Shown here: in pieces, positions 7,008-15,100 of the stretch
Layout: every line of letters starts with the position of its first letter
How positions within the stretch are numbered: the stretch's first letter is position 1
DNA from: Methylobacterium amylolyticum
Lineage (GTDB): Bacteria > Pseudomonadota > Alphaproteobacteria > Rhizobiales > Beijerinckiaceae
NCBI RefSeq assembly: GCF_030700245.1
Contig: NZ_JAUYZI010000029.1
Location: 1-64,000 of the forward strand
Length of the DNA stretch: 64,000 nucleotides
Reading direction: 5' to 3'
Position numbers and translations under genes: made by a program
Notes under the pieces: model-generated
Told to the model about the DNA's origin: nothing
Seen by the model: only the letters and a program-made list of their open reading frames with translations
The model's database searches: none

Positions 7008-8116
7008 GGCCGCCCCCGGACGGTGTCCGGAAGGTCCGGCGACGCCTGAGGCTCAGGTCCCTTCTCCCGTTCGGGCATGGACATTCGCACACCGCCTCCG
7101 GGACGGATCGTCGAACCGCGACGCGGCTCCTCCCCACAAGGGGGCGGAGAGGCGGATCTCGGGCAAGCCCGAGATCCGTGGGGAGGAGAGGCCCGGCGGT
7201 CACCGTCGGCGGGACGTTGCGGGCGTCCCACGCCCCCCTCGGGAGAAGGAGCGCGCGCGGGATCACGTCCATCGCTGCCGGCCACGGCCGTGCCGTGCGG
7301 CGGCGTTCTCCCGGTGAGGAAGGCGCTGCCGACGCGGTAGGGCAGGAAGCGCACGCGCTGCCCGGCGAGGCGCGCGGGCGCCCGCGCCAGGATGCCCGCG
7401 CCGAGGGCGCCGCGCTCCGCCTCGGTCAGGGCGTCGAGGCTCGCGGGGTCCAGCTCGATCACGGTGCCCCCGGCCCGCACCCGGCAGCGCACCGCCCGGC
7501 CGGGGCCCGCGCCCCCGCCGAGGGCCGCACCCACCAGCCCCTCGGCGGCGTGGACGAAGGCCAGGGTCTCGGGCTCGACCGCGATGCCGGTCTCGATCCG
7601 GCTCGACAGGCAGGGCGCGGCCGGCAGTTCGGCCACGGCGCCGAGGCCGAGGTCGCGGCTGAGCGCCCGCACCATCCCCTTGTCGAACCCGGCCTCGACG
7701 TAGGGGTGGCGCACCCCGTGCTCCCGGGCCGCGTCGAGGCCGGGGCGGTACTCGCCGAGGTCGTCCGTGTTGGCGCCCGACAGGATCTGGCGGTCGGTGA
7801 CGTGCCGAATCGCGCCGTAGAGGTTGGTCTTGCAGAAGAAGCAGCGGTTGACCGGGTTGGCGCGGTAGCGCGGGTCGGCGAACTCGCCGGCCTCGATCAC
7901 CCGCAGGTCCCAGCCCCCGCGCGCGGCCTCGTCCCGCACCCGCGCGGTGGCCTCGCCCGGCACCGCGGGGGAGACGGCGTGGACCATCAGGGCCTCCGGG
8001 CCGAGGACGCGGTGGGCGAGCGCCGCGAGCGTCAGGCTGTCGACGCCGCCGCTCACCGCCACCGCCACCGGCCCGAGCCCCGCGAGGCCGGCCTCCAGGC
8101 GCGCGCGCGGGCTCAC
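7004..8116 (-). CDS. larE: LarE, sulfur-transfer enzyme for nickel-pincer nucleotide, with repeat-encoded tail
   Basis: The ATP-pyrophosphatase that adenylates the pyridinium carboxylate and converts it to a thiocarboxylate. The PP-loop SGGVDS is at residues 22-27; RCFFCKTNLYG and the PCLSSRIETG segment, whose Cys aligns with the sacrificial sulfur-donor Cys of LarE, follow. The recognisable enzyme ends near FLPYRVGSAFLTG (about residue 265-270, normal family length). The remaining roughly 100 residues are low-complexity Pro/Arg/Gly sequence translated from a palindromic DNA repeat at 7127-7216 and its flanks. The tail stays open and still ends in the GTGA overlap with larB. The GTG start at 8116 overlaps the larC stop. 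Confidence 0.92.
   Translation of the reverse strand: MSPRARLEAGLAGLGPVAVAVSGGVDSLTLAALAHRVLGPEALMVHAVSPAVPGEATARVRDEAARGGWDLRVIEAGEFADPRYRANPVNRCFFCKTNLYGAIRHVTDRQILSGANTDDLGEYRPGLDAAREHGVRHPYVEAGFDKGMVRALSRDLGLGAVAELPAAPCLSSRIETGIAVEPETLAFVHAAEGLVGAALGGGAGPGRAVRCRVRAGGTVIELDPASLDALTEAERGALGAGILARAPARLAGQRVRFLPYRVGSAFLTGRTPPHGTAVAGSDGRDPARAPSPEGGVGRPQRPADGDRRASPPHGSRACPRSASPPPCGEEPRRGSTIRPGGGVRMSMPEREKGPEPQASPDLPDTVRGRP
7127..7216. repeat. Palindromic repeat inside the 3' part of larE
   Basis: Nested inverted repeats: outer arms CTCCTCCCCAC (7127-7137) and GTGGGGAGGAG (7178-7188), inner arms CGGATCTCGGG (7153-7163) and CCCGAGATCCG (7168-7178). The stretch 7182-7216 is almost identical to 13299-13333 inside bchD. 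It is read in frame as part of larE. Confidence 0.85.
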
Positions 8117-9435
8117 GCGTCCCCCTCCAGGGCCAGCGCCTCGGCCTCGCGGCGCAGCCGGGCGCGGGCGGCGTGGTCGGCGCCGGCCAACGCGTCGTCG
8201 GCCTCGGCCTTGGCGGTGCGCCCGCCGGGGCGCTCCACGGTCTTGACCCGCACGCTGCGGTCGCCCGTCGTCACGACCGTCTCGGCCCGCGGCAGCGCGA
8301 CGCCCGCGACGATCCGGTGGCGCAGGCCGATGGTGGTGGTCTCGCGGAAGCACGCCTCCAGAACCGCCTCCAGGGACGCGGCGCGGGCCAGCACCCGCAC
8401 GTGGGTCATCATCCGCCCCTTCTTGCCGAAGACCGGCATCTGCACCGCGTCGAGCACCCCTGCGTGGGCGCGCAGGGCGTCGAGCCCCATGGCGAGATCC
8501 TCGCCGGACTGGTCGTCCACCTCGAACTCGATCACCCCGATCTCGCGGTGGCCGCCGGGCGCCGCCCGCTCCGGCGCCGCTTCGTCGAAGGCCAGCACCC
8601 GCAGGCAGTTGCTGATCCCGGGCAGCCGGCGCGTGCCGAAGCCGGTGCCCGAGCGGACCAGCACCCGCGGCGCCCGCGCCGGCGGCGCCCCGCCGCAGAG
8701 GTGGCGCAGGATCGCGGCGCCGGTGGGCGTGACGCGCTCGCCCGGCACGCCGTCGTCGAGGGTGGCGAAGCCGGCGAGCAGCAGGGTGGTGGCGGGCGCC
8801 GGCACCGGCAGCGGCCCGTGCTGGGTGCGCACCCGGCCGCCGCCCAGCGGCAGCGCCGACACGCTCCAGGCGCTCGCCCCGACGGCCGCGATCAGGTGGG
8901 CCGCGGCGGCGATGTCGGCGATCGAGTCCCAGGCGCCGACCTCGTGGAACGCGACCCGCTCGACGGCGATGCCGTGCACCCGGGCCTCGGCCTGCGCGAG
9001 ATGCCCGAAGATCGCGAGCGCGTGGTCCCGCACCGCCGGCGCGAGGTCGGCCCGGTGCAGGTCGTCGCGGATCCGCGCCCAGGGCCGGTGGCCGTGATGC
9101 CCGGCGCCGTGATGCCCGTGGCCGTGGTCGTGGTGCCCGTGATGCCCGTGACCGTGGTCGTGGTGCCCGTGAGGGTCGTGGCGGTGGGCGTGCCCGCCGC
9201 CGTGCCCTTGCTCGCGGCCCTCCGCCGCGCCGCCCGCCGACACCGCGAAGCGGCGCCCGCTCAGGATGCCGTCGTTGTGCGCGAGGAGTTCGCAGCCGAT
9301 CGCCTGACCGGACGGGCGCAGGGCGGCGCGCACGCTCGCCAGCGTCCCGGCCTCGTGCTCGGGGAAGGCGTCGAGGAGGGCGGCGACGAACATGTCGCCG
9401 GCCACGCCCCCGAGGGCGTCGAGATGGATCTGCAT
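8113..9435 (-). CDS. larC: LarC, nickel-inserting cyclometallase, single-chain form
   Basis: A 440-residue enzyme that puts nickel into the organic pincer, making the metal-carbon bond in a CTP-dependent reaction. It begins MQIHLDALGGVAGDMFVAAL, the classic LarC opening. A His-rich loop (about residues 80-120, repeats of HGHHDHGHGHHG) is a nickel-binding or storage segment. FHEVGAWDSIADI, TPTGAAILRHL and the C-terminal LarC2 part with FGKKGRMMTHV follow. In some bacteria larC is split by a frameshift into larC1/larC2; here it is one frame. The open frame continues upstream to 9669, but that part is repeat DNA, so the ATG at 9435 is chosen. Confidence 0.93.
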   Translation of the reverse strand: MQIHLDALGGVAGDMFVAALLDAFPEHEAGTLASVRAALRPSGQAIGCELLAHNDGILSGRRFAVSAGGAAEGREQGHGGGHAHRHDPHGHHDHGHGHHGHHDHGHGHHGAGHHGHRPWARIRDDLHRADLAPAVRDHALAIFGHLAQAEARVHGIAVERVAFHEVGAWDSIADIAAAAHLIAAVGASAWSVSALPLGGGRVRTQHGPLPVPAPATTLLLAGFATLDDGVPGERVTPTGAAILRHLCGGAPPARAPRVLVRSGTGFGTRRLPGISNCLRVLAFDEAAPERAAPGGHREIGVIEFEVDDQSGEDLAMGLDALRAHAGVLDAVQMPVFGKKGRMMTHVRVLARAASLEAVLEACFRETTTIGLRHRIVAGVALPRAETVVTTGDRSVRVKTVERPGGRTAKAEADDALAGADHAARARLRREAEALALEGDA

Positions 9436-9576
9436 CCGGTCCGTGCGGCCCGCCGGTCCTGTCGGGGAACCCGACATCGGGCGGAAAGGTCCCCGGGCAA
9501 GCGCGGCCGTGCGGACAGGTGGCCGCAGGCCGGGGATGACGGTGGCGCGTCTCGGAAAGCATACCGATCGCAGCGG

Positions 9577-9770
9577 CTCCCCCTCCCCCCTCTGCGGAGG
9601 AGGGTGGCCCGCGAAGCGGGTCGGGAGAGGGGAGCGACGGTGCCGGAGAGGCCGCACGGCATCCACCACTCGGACATCTTCTGAAGCCGGGCTCCCCTCT
9701 CCCGACCTCCGCTGACGCCAAGGGCGCCCATTGGCCCACCCTCCCCCGCAGAGGGGGGAGGGAGAGCGCG
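9577..9770. repeat. Large intergenic palindromic repeat upstream of larC
   Basis: Arms rich in C-runs and G-runs: left 9577-9634 (containing CTCTGCGGAGGAGGGTGGCC and CGGGTCGGGAGAGGGGA) and right about 9692-9770 (containing TCCCCTCTCCCGACC and GGCCCACCCTCCCCCGCAGAG), around a roughly 55-base centre. The arms can form a long cruciform. It fills the gap of about 390 bases between the PuuD-like gene and larC and carries no gene. It resembles in style the repeats in larE and bchD. Confidence 0.8.
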
Positions 9771-9825
9771 CGGGTGGCCGATTCCGTCCTGCGCGGCCCC
9801 GAAATGATGCTGTATCGACTACGCG

Positions 9826-10590
9826 TTACCCCGCCCGCGCCGCCACCGCCGCGCCGAACGCCTCGAACAGCGCGCGGTTGACCGGATTGGTCGCGGGGTC
9901 GTGCTCGGCGTGCCACTGGACGCCGAGCGCGAAGCCCGGGGCGTCGGCGATGCGGATCGCCTCGATCGTCCCGTCCTCGGCCACGCCCTCGATCACCACG
10001 CGCCCGCCGGGCTCCAGGATGCCCTGGCCGTGCAGCGAGTTCACCCGGATCGTCTCGCAACCCAGGAGGCGCGCGAAGGTGCCCCCCGGGGTCAGGCGCA
10101 CGGCGTGGCGCTCGGCGAAGATGAGTTCGAGATCCGGGTGGATCTCGCCGTTCGGCAGGCGGGGCATGCGGTGGTTGATGCGTCCCGGCAGGGTGCGGAT
10201 CTCCGGGTGGAGGCTGCCGCCGAAGGCGACGTTCATCTCCTGGAAGCCGCGGCAGATGCCGAACACCGGCACGCCGCGGGCGACGCAGGCCTCGATCAGC
10301 GGCAGGGCGAGGTCGTCGCGGCCCTCGTCGTAGGGCTCGTGCGCCTTGTCGGCGGCGGTGCGGAAGCGGCGCGGGTGGACGTTGGCCCGGCCCCCGGTGA
10401 GCAGCACCCCGTCCGCCACGTCGAGCAGGTCGCCGATGTCGGTGACGCCGGGCGTGCCCGCGAAGACCAGCGGCAGGGCCCCGGCCACCGCGGCCACCGC
10501 CCGCAGGTTGTTCTCGCCGACGATCTGCGCGGGGAACCGGTTGTCGAGCAGGCGCGCGTTGGCGATCACGCCGATCACGGGCTTGGCCAT
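9826..10590 (-). CDS. Gamma-glutamyl-GABA hydrolase-like class I glutamine amidotransferase
   Basis: A 254-residue amidase of the PuuD/peptidase C26 family. The nucleophile elbow is GICRGFQEMNVAFGGSLH, and the catalytic His-Glu pair lies in GVQWHAEHD near the C terminus. GINHRMP-like and VNSLHGQG segments are also typical. Family members hydrolyse gamma-glutamyl bonds, for example gamma-glutamyl-GABA in putrescine degradation or glutathione-like substrates. No other puu gene is nearby, so the physiological substrate is open. Length matches the family. It shares the strand with larC, but the large palindrome between them makes co-transcription uncertain. Confidence 0.88.
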   Translation of the reverse strand: MAKPVIGVIANARLLDNRFPAQIVGENNLRAVAAVAGALPLVFAGTPGVTDIGDLLDVADGVLLTGGRANVHPRRFRTAADKAHEPYDEGRDDLALPLIEACVARGVPVFGICRGFQEMNVAFGGSLHPEIRTLPGRINHRMPRLPNGEIHPDLELIFAERHAVRLTPGGTFARLLGCETIRVNSLHGQGILEPGGRVVIEGVAEDGTIEAIRIADAPGFALGVQWHAEHDPATNPVNRALFEAFGAAVAARAG

Positions 10591-10657
10591 CGCGCGTTCC
10601 GCTCCCTCCGTTCGGACGAGCCCTTACGACCCCGGCCTGTCCGGCGCCAGTCCCGGT

Positions 10658-11557
10658 TCAGAGCGCCCCGACCGCCCGCGCCTCCTCCAGCAAGACCTCG
10701 GCCACGCGCTCCGGCGCCTCCTCGTGGGCGAGATGGCCCAGGCCGCGGATCAGCGCCACCCGGGCGTCGGGCAGGCGGTCGCGCAGCGTGAACGCGGTGT
10801 CCGGCAGGATCGCCCGGTCGGCGCCGCCGACGACCAGCAGGGTCCGCACCGAGAGCCGCGGCAGGTCGCGGTGCAGGCCGGCGAGGTCCCAGTTGGCCAT
10901 CATGCCGAGTGCACCGCGCACGTGGCCGGCGCGGGCGAACAGCCGCCGGTAGAGGTCGAGCCCCGTCGCGTCGAGGCCGGAGCCGGTGCCCTCGATCAGC
11001 CGCCGCACCGCCGCCCGGTCGGCGGTCCAGGCGAACACCTTCGGGGTGATCGGGTTGAGGAACAGCATCCGCGCCATGCCGGGGAACAGCAGGGCCGCCG
11101 CCCCCGGCAGCGGCGCCAGGGCGCCGTTCACCGCCGCGAGCAGCCGGGGGGCGATGGAGCCGTCGAGGCACATCCGCGCCAGCACCGCCGCGCCGGCCGA
11201 GTGCCCGACGACGACGACCGGCGCGATCCCGAGCGCCTCCGTCAGGCCCGCCACCGCCCGGGCCATGCCCGGCAGCGACAGGTCGGCGTCGCGCAGCGGG
11301 TCGGTGAAGCCGTGGCCCGGCAGGTCCGGGGCCACCACGCGGAAATGCTCGGCGAGCAGGGGCGCGAGCCCCCGCCAGGAATGGTTGGCGGCGCCGGTGC
11401 CGTGCAGCAGCAGCAGCGCCGGGCTGTCGGGGGCACCGAATTCCTGCACCTGCCAGCGCAGGCCCGCCGCCTCGATGAACCGGCTGGCCTCCCGGTGCGG
11501 CCAGTCGCGGCCCTCGCGCTCCCAGTCCGGCCGGTCGGGATCGAACGGGCTCAGCAT
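10658..11557 (-). CDS. bchO: BchO, alpha/beta hydrolase of the magnesium chelatase cluster
   Basis: A 299-residue alpha/beta-fold hydrolase. It has the oxyanion segment LLLLHGTGAANHSW, the nucleophile elbow VVGHSAGAA (Ser), the acid in LLVVGGADRAI and the His in RGLGHLAHEEAPE. BchO proteins are encoded with BchI and BchD in bacteriochlorophyll producers and are thought to assist magnesium chelatase; their exact chemistry is not settled. The lid region LFPGMARMLFLNPITPKVFAWTADR is typical of BchO. The same strand as bchI-bchD about 400 bases away supports this name over a generic hydrolase. Confidence 0.85.
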   Translation of the reverse strand: MLSPFDPDRPDWEREGRDWPHREASRFIEAAGLRWQVQEFGAPDSPALLLLHGTGAANHSWRGLAPLLAEHFRVVAPDLPGHGFTDPLRDADLSLPGMARAVAGLTEALGIAPVVVVGHSAGAAVLARMCLDGSIAPRLLAAVNGALAPLPGAAALLFPGMARMLFLNPITPKVFAWTADRAAVRRLIEGTGSGLDATGLDLYRRLFARAGHVRGALGMMANWDLAGLHRDLPRLSVRTLLVVGGADRAILPDTAFTLRDRLPDARVALIRGLGHLAHEEAPERVAEVLLEEARAVGAL

Positions 11558-11821
11558 GGGCGGTGATCCCCGAACCGATGTCTCACGGTCTTTTGCAGTG
11601 CAATAAATACACGGAATTGGCCATCCGGGCGCGGCCGTGCCAGCCCGCCTTTCGTCGATCCTGCGCTATCCTTCCGAGGTGGAAGTATTTCGTATTCTTG
11701 AAGAAAACCATGCGGCTGCCGCATGGCTCCGCTGTCGCCGGGACGGTTGTTGCAGTGCAGCGCAGGGCTCAGGTTGCGGGGGCACAAGAACACCATCTCG
11801 TCCCCAACTGAGGAGCAGGTC
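11558..11821. other. Non-coding strip upstream of bchO and of a 55-residue ORF
   Basis: This strip is noticeably richer in A and T than its surroundings (for example TTTTGCAGTGCAATAAATACACGG around 11590-11615 and GAAGTATTTCGTATTCTTGAAG around 11680-11703). It should hold the bchO promoter on the minus strand and the promoter of the small plus-strand gene. I looked for a PpsR-type TGT-N12-ACA palindrome and an FNR-type site and found neither convincingly. Confidence 0.45.
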
Positions 11822-11989
11822 ATGATACCTCTCGTTCCCACGTCCTCGCCCACGTCCTCGCCGACGTCCGCACAGACCGCCCCGCTCGCCGGCGGCTGGA
11901 ACCTCGCGGCGCTGGTCCAGGACATGGTCCGGGCCTGGATCGCCCACCACCAGCGCTTGGCCGACCTCGGCATCGGCGCCGACATCTGA
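11822..11989 (+). CDS. Small 55-residue protein, unknown
   Basis: A short frame with a good Shine-Dalgarno (GAGGAG, six bases before the ATG). The N-terminal third is Ser/Thr/Pro repeats (TSSPTSSPTS, from a CCCACGTCCTCG tandem). The C-terminal half is a plausible amphipathic helix (LAALVQDMVRAWIAHHQRLADLG). It sits between bchO and bchD and converges with bchD three bases after its stop. The helix weakly recalls DUF1127-type small proteins, but the match is too poor to name. The ribosome site and codon use favour a real gene. Confidence 0.5.
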   Translation: MIPLVPTSSPTSSPTSAQTAPLAGGWNLAALVQDMVRAWIAHHQRLADLGIGADI

Positions 11990-11992
11990 GCC

Positions 11993-13927
11993 TCATCGCG
12001 CCGCCCGCATCGCCGCGCTGAGACCGCCGGCATCGGCCCGGGGCAGCGGCAGGTAGCGGGCGCCCATCGCCTCGGCGACACCCCGGGCGCCCTCGCCGCG
12101 GGCGCCGGTGTCGATCACCAGGGCCGGCAGGCCGGCGGCGCGCAGCGCCCGGGCCGCCGCCAGCGCCTCCGCTCCGGCCCGGGCCCGGCCGCCTTCGCCC
12201 GAGCGGGCGACGTTGGCGCGCCCGTCGGTCAGCACCACCACAACCGGCCGGCCGCCGCCCCGGCGCACGCCGAGCGCCACCGTCAGCGCGGCGTCGATCC
12301 CGGCGGCGAGCGGCGTTCCGCCCCCGCCCGGCAGTCCGGCGAGGTTGCGCTTCGCCCGGGTGAGCGAGCGGGTCGGCGGCAGAACCAGCTCCGCCCCCGC
12401 GCCCCGGAAGGCGACCAGCGCCACCCGGTCGCGCCGGACGTAGGATTCGGCGAGCAGGAGCTCGACCGCGCCCTTGGCCTCGGCCAGCCGCTCCAGGGCC
12501 GACGAGCCCGAGGCGTCGACGCAGAACACCGTCGTGGTCTCGGTCCGCTGCCGCAGGGTCTTGATCCGCAGGTCGTCCCGGCGGACGACGATCCGCCCCG
12601 TCTCCGGGCCGCGCCGCAGGGCCTGCCAGGGGGCGGCCGCGCGCAACGTCGCCAGCAGGTCGAGCCGCCCGCGCCGCGGATCGCCCCGCCGGCTGCCGAC
12701 CGGCCGCCCGGTGCGCGCGCCCTGCGCCGGGGCGCCCGACCGGCCGGCGCTGCCCGCGAGCCGCGGGGCGCCCGCGATCAGCGCCGCGAGCAGGTTCTGC
12801 GGGATCGCCGCGCGCACCGCCTCCAGCACGACCTCCTCGGCCGCGCCGGCCTCGGCGTCCTGCTCGGGCGGATCGTCCTGGGGGGGCCGATCCTCGGCGC
12901 GCTGATCCTCGGGCGGGCTCGCCTCGGGTTCGGCATCGGCCGCGGGCAGCCGCGTCGCCCGCGGCGCCAGGACGAGGCGGGCGGCGGCGACCGCGTCCGC
13001 CTCGCCCACCGGAGCGCCGGCCGCCAGCGCCCGCGCCACCCGCGCGGCGAGGACCGGCCCGCGCAGGGAGGCGACGCCGAACGCCTCGGCCACCGCGCAG
13101 AGGGTGGCGAGGGGATCGGCCGCCTCCCCTGCCTCGACCGCCCTATGGGCCTCACATGTCGGATCCGGGATGGGGCGTTGAAACACACCGCCTTTCCCCT
13201 CCCCCGTGTGGGGAGGGGTCAGGGGTGGGTGTGGTTCAGGATCGAGCGTGGCGGTGCCTCCTGCACCACCCCCACCTCCAACTCCTCCCCACAAGGGGGA
13301 GGAGAGGCCCGCGGTCACCGTCCGCGGGACGATGTGCGATTGCCACGGCTCGGCGCCCGGAGAGGCGCGTTGCGCACCCGGCGCGCCGATCACCCCCGGC
13401 CCGATCCCGCCGAGGTCGATCCGAAAGGCGAGCCGGTCGGCCAGCGCCTCGGGGACGGTCTCGTCGTCGAGCCCCTCGTCGAGCAGCACGAGCCCGAACC
13501 GGGCCGGGGTGTCCCCCGCGCGGCCGGTGTCGAGGGCGGCGGCGAGGCGGCCGGCGGTCCCGGGGGGCAGGCGCTCGGCCATCGGCGCGACGAGCACGCC
13601 GCCCTCCGCCTCCGCCAGCAGGCCCGGCCGCGTCACCGGGCGCCCGGCCGCGAGGGTGGCGGCGAGGTCGAGGCCGCCGAGCAGGCCGTCGTCGCCGATC
13701 CCCGGCGGCATCCGCCGCCACGGCGTGTCCGCGGGCAAGGCGGCGCGCAGGGCGGCGAGCCACGCGTCGCGGACCGGCCCGGGCGCCGCCCGCACCACCG
13801 CGCCGCCGAGGCCGTGCGGGTCGTTCGCGAGAAGGTCGGCGGCGAGGAGGGCGTCGGCCCAGACGCGGGCGGCCGCGTCGTCCCCGCTCCCCGCGGAGGG
13901 GAGCGGGAGAGCGGCGTCGCGCCTCAC
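11993..13927 (-). CDS. bchD: BchD, magnesium chelatase D subunit with in-frame repeat insertion
   Basis: A 644-residue AAA-like platform subunit that, with BchI, drives ATP-dependent insertion of Mg into protoporphyrin IX by BchH. The degenerate AAA part ends near ALADRLAFRIDLGGIG. A Gly/Pro-rich stretch of roughly 70 residues follows (about residues 180-250), translated from a palindromic DNA repeat. The acidic/proline linker (PPEDQRAEDRPPQDDPPEQD) and the von Willebrand A domain with the metal-site motif DASGSS come next. BchD is usually about 560-590 residues; the excess equals the repeat. The GTG start at 13927 overlaps the bchI stop. A longer open frame upstream is the bchI shadow. Confidence 0.92.
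   Translation of the reverse strand: MRRDAALPLPSAGSGDDAAARVWADALLAADLLANDPHGLGGAVVRAAPGPVRDAWLAALRAALPADTPWRRMPPGIGDDGLLGGLDLAATLAAGRPVTRPGLLAEAEGGVLVAPMAERLPPGTAGRLAAALDTGRAGDTPARFGLVLLDEGLDDETVPEALADRLAFRIDLGGIGPGVIGAPGAQRASPGAEPWQSHIVPRTVTAGLSSPLWGGVGGGGGAGGTATLDPEPHPPLTPPHTGEGKGGVFQRPIPDPTCEAHRAVEAGEAADPLATLCAVAEAFGVASLRGPVLAARVARALAAGAPVGEADAVAAARLVLAPRATRLPAADAEPEASPPEDQRAEDRPPQDDPPEQDAEAGAAEEVVLEAVRAAIPQNLLAALIAGAPRLAGSAGRSGAPAQGARTGRPVGSRRGDPRRGRLDLLATLRAAAPWQALRRGPETGRIVVRRDDLRIKTLRQRTETTTVFCVDASGSSALERLAEAKGAVELLLAESYVRRDRVALVAFRGAGAELVLPPTRSLTRAKRNLAGLPGGGGTPLAAGIDAALTVALGVRRGGGRPVVVVLTDGRANVARSGEGGRARAGAEALAAARALRAAGLPALVIDTGARGEGARGVAEAMGARYLPLPRADAGGLSAAMRAAR
13190..13333. repeat. 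Palindromic repeat inside bchD
   Basis: Contains CCCCTCCCC/GGGGAGGGG near its left end, CTCCTCCCC/GGGGAGGAG around 13283-13303 and complementary GGGTGGGTGTGG/CCACCCCCACC segments between them. The part 13299-13333 repeats 7182-7216 of larE almost exactly. The sequence is read in frame as coding DNA of bchD. Confidence 0.85.
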
Positions 13928-14940
13928 GCGAAAACCTCGGCCAGCGCCCGCTCGACCCGGGCGGTGGAGCCCGATTCGTCCAGCGGGTTGCGGCGCAGGC
14001 GGTGGCGGAGGGCGGCGGGGGCGATCCGGCGGAGGTGGTCGTCGGTCACCGCCGCGTCGCCGTCGAGGGCGGCGAGCGCCCGGGCGGTGCGCATCAGGGT
14101 CAGCTCGCCGCGCAGGCCGTCGGTGCCGAGCGCGAGGCAGAGCGCCGCCGCACGCTCCAGCGCCGCGTCCGGCACCGCGACCTCCGCCAGCCGCTCCCGC
14201 GCCGCCACGATTTTTTTTCGGACTTTTCCCTCTTCCCGGGCATGGGCGGCGCAGAAGCCCTCGGGGTCGCGCTCGTAGGCGTCGCGGGCGCGCACCACGG
14301 CGATCCGGGTCGGGATGTCCCGGGGGGTGGCGACCTCGCAGGCCAGACCGAAGCGGTCGAGGAGCTGCGGGCGCAACTCCCCCTCCTCCGGGTTGCCGGA
14401 GCCGACGAGGACGAACCGTGCCGGGTGGCGCAGCGACAGCCCTTCGCGCTCGACGGTGTTGACGCCCGAGGCCGCCACGTCGAGCAGCAGGTCGACGAGG
14501 TGGTCCTCCAGCAGGTTGACCTCGTCGATGTAGAGGAAGCCGCGGTTGGCCCGGGCCAGCAGCCCCGGCTCGAACGCCTTGATCCCGGCGCCCAGCGCCC
14601 GCTCCAGGTCGAGGGTGCCGACCACCCGGTCCTCGGTCGCCCCCAGCGGCAGGTCGACCACCGGCACCGGTTTCCTCTCGGACTTCTTCCGCGCCCCCGG
14701 GACGCTCGCGCAATGCGGGCACAGGGCGGCGGGGGCCTCCGGGTCGCACTGGTAGGGGCAGCCGGAGACCGCCCGCATCGGCGGCAGCAGCGCGGCGAGC
14801 GCCCGGATCGCCGTGGACTTGCCGGTGCCGCGGTCGCCGAACACCAGCACGCCGCCGACCGCGGGATCGATCGCCGCGATCAGCAGCGCCTGGCGCATCT
14901 CGTCCTGCGCGACGATGGCCGAGAAGGGGAAGGTGGGCAC
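13924..14940 (-). CDS. bchI: BchI, magnesium chelatase AAA+ ATPase subunit
   Basis: A 338-residue AAA+ motor of magnesium chelatase. Walker A is GDRGTGKST, Walker B LYIDEVNLLED, sensor 1 VLVGSGNPEEGELRPQL, and the arginine-finger region DRFGLACEVATPRD. The family insert with CPYQCDPEAPAALCPHC is present, with four Cys. Length and order are normal. The bchD start overlaps its stop (GTGA), so subunits are made in coupled fashion. The catalytic BchH subunit is not in the window. Together with bchO this implies bacteriochlorophyll synthesis by the host. Confidence 0.96.
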   Translation of the reverse strand: MPTFPFSAIVAQDEMRQALLIAAIDPAVGGVLVFGDRGTGKSTAIRALAALLPPMRAVSGCPYQCDPEAPAALCPHCASVPGARKKSERKPVPVVDLPLGATEDRVVGTLDLERALGAGIKAFEPGLLARANRGFLYIDEVNLLEDHLVDLLLDVAASGVNTVEREGLSLRHPARFVLVGSGNPEEGELRPQLLDRFGLACEVATPRDIPTRIAVVRARDAYERDPEGFCAAHAREEGKVRKKIVAARERLAEVAVPDAALERAAALCLALGTDGLRGELTLMRTARALAALDGDAAVTDDHLRRIAPAALRHRLRRNPLDESGSTARVERALAEVFA

Positions 14941-15100
14941 GTGTCGGCTCGGACTCCGCGGCGTCGGCGAGAGCGGCCGGCCCGGTCCGGCCGCTCTCGA
15001 CCGCCGAGCTATAGCACCGGTATCGCCGTCGCCTCATAGGGCGCGCCGAAGCTTGGCCGGTGCGCCGCGACGGGATCCGGGATCTGTCGCGACCCCGGGC

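Noticed and set aside
9436..9669. N-terminal extension of larC
   Set aside because: The extra 78 residues come from the palindromic repeat and lack LarC sequence; the family start motif begins at the ATG at 9435.
7004..10060. A 1018-residue minus-strand frame
   Set aside because: It joins larE in its own frame with a shadow of larC and the intergenic palindrome. The GTG at 8116, overlapping the larC stop, is the proper larE start.
11558..11660. PpsR or FNR operator upstream of bchO
   Set aside because: No TGT-N12-ACA or TTGAT-N4-ATCAA match was found on reading.
11993..15037. A 1014-residue minus-strand frame covering bchD and bchI
   Set aside because: The upstream third is the shadow of bchI in another frame. 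The bchD start is the GTG at 13927 overlapping the bchI stop.
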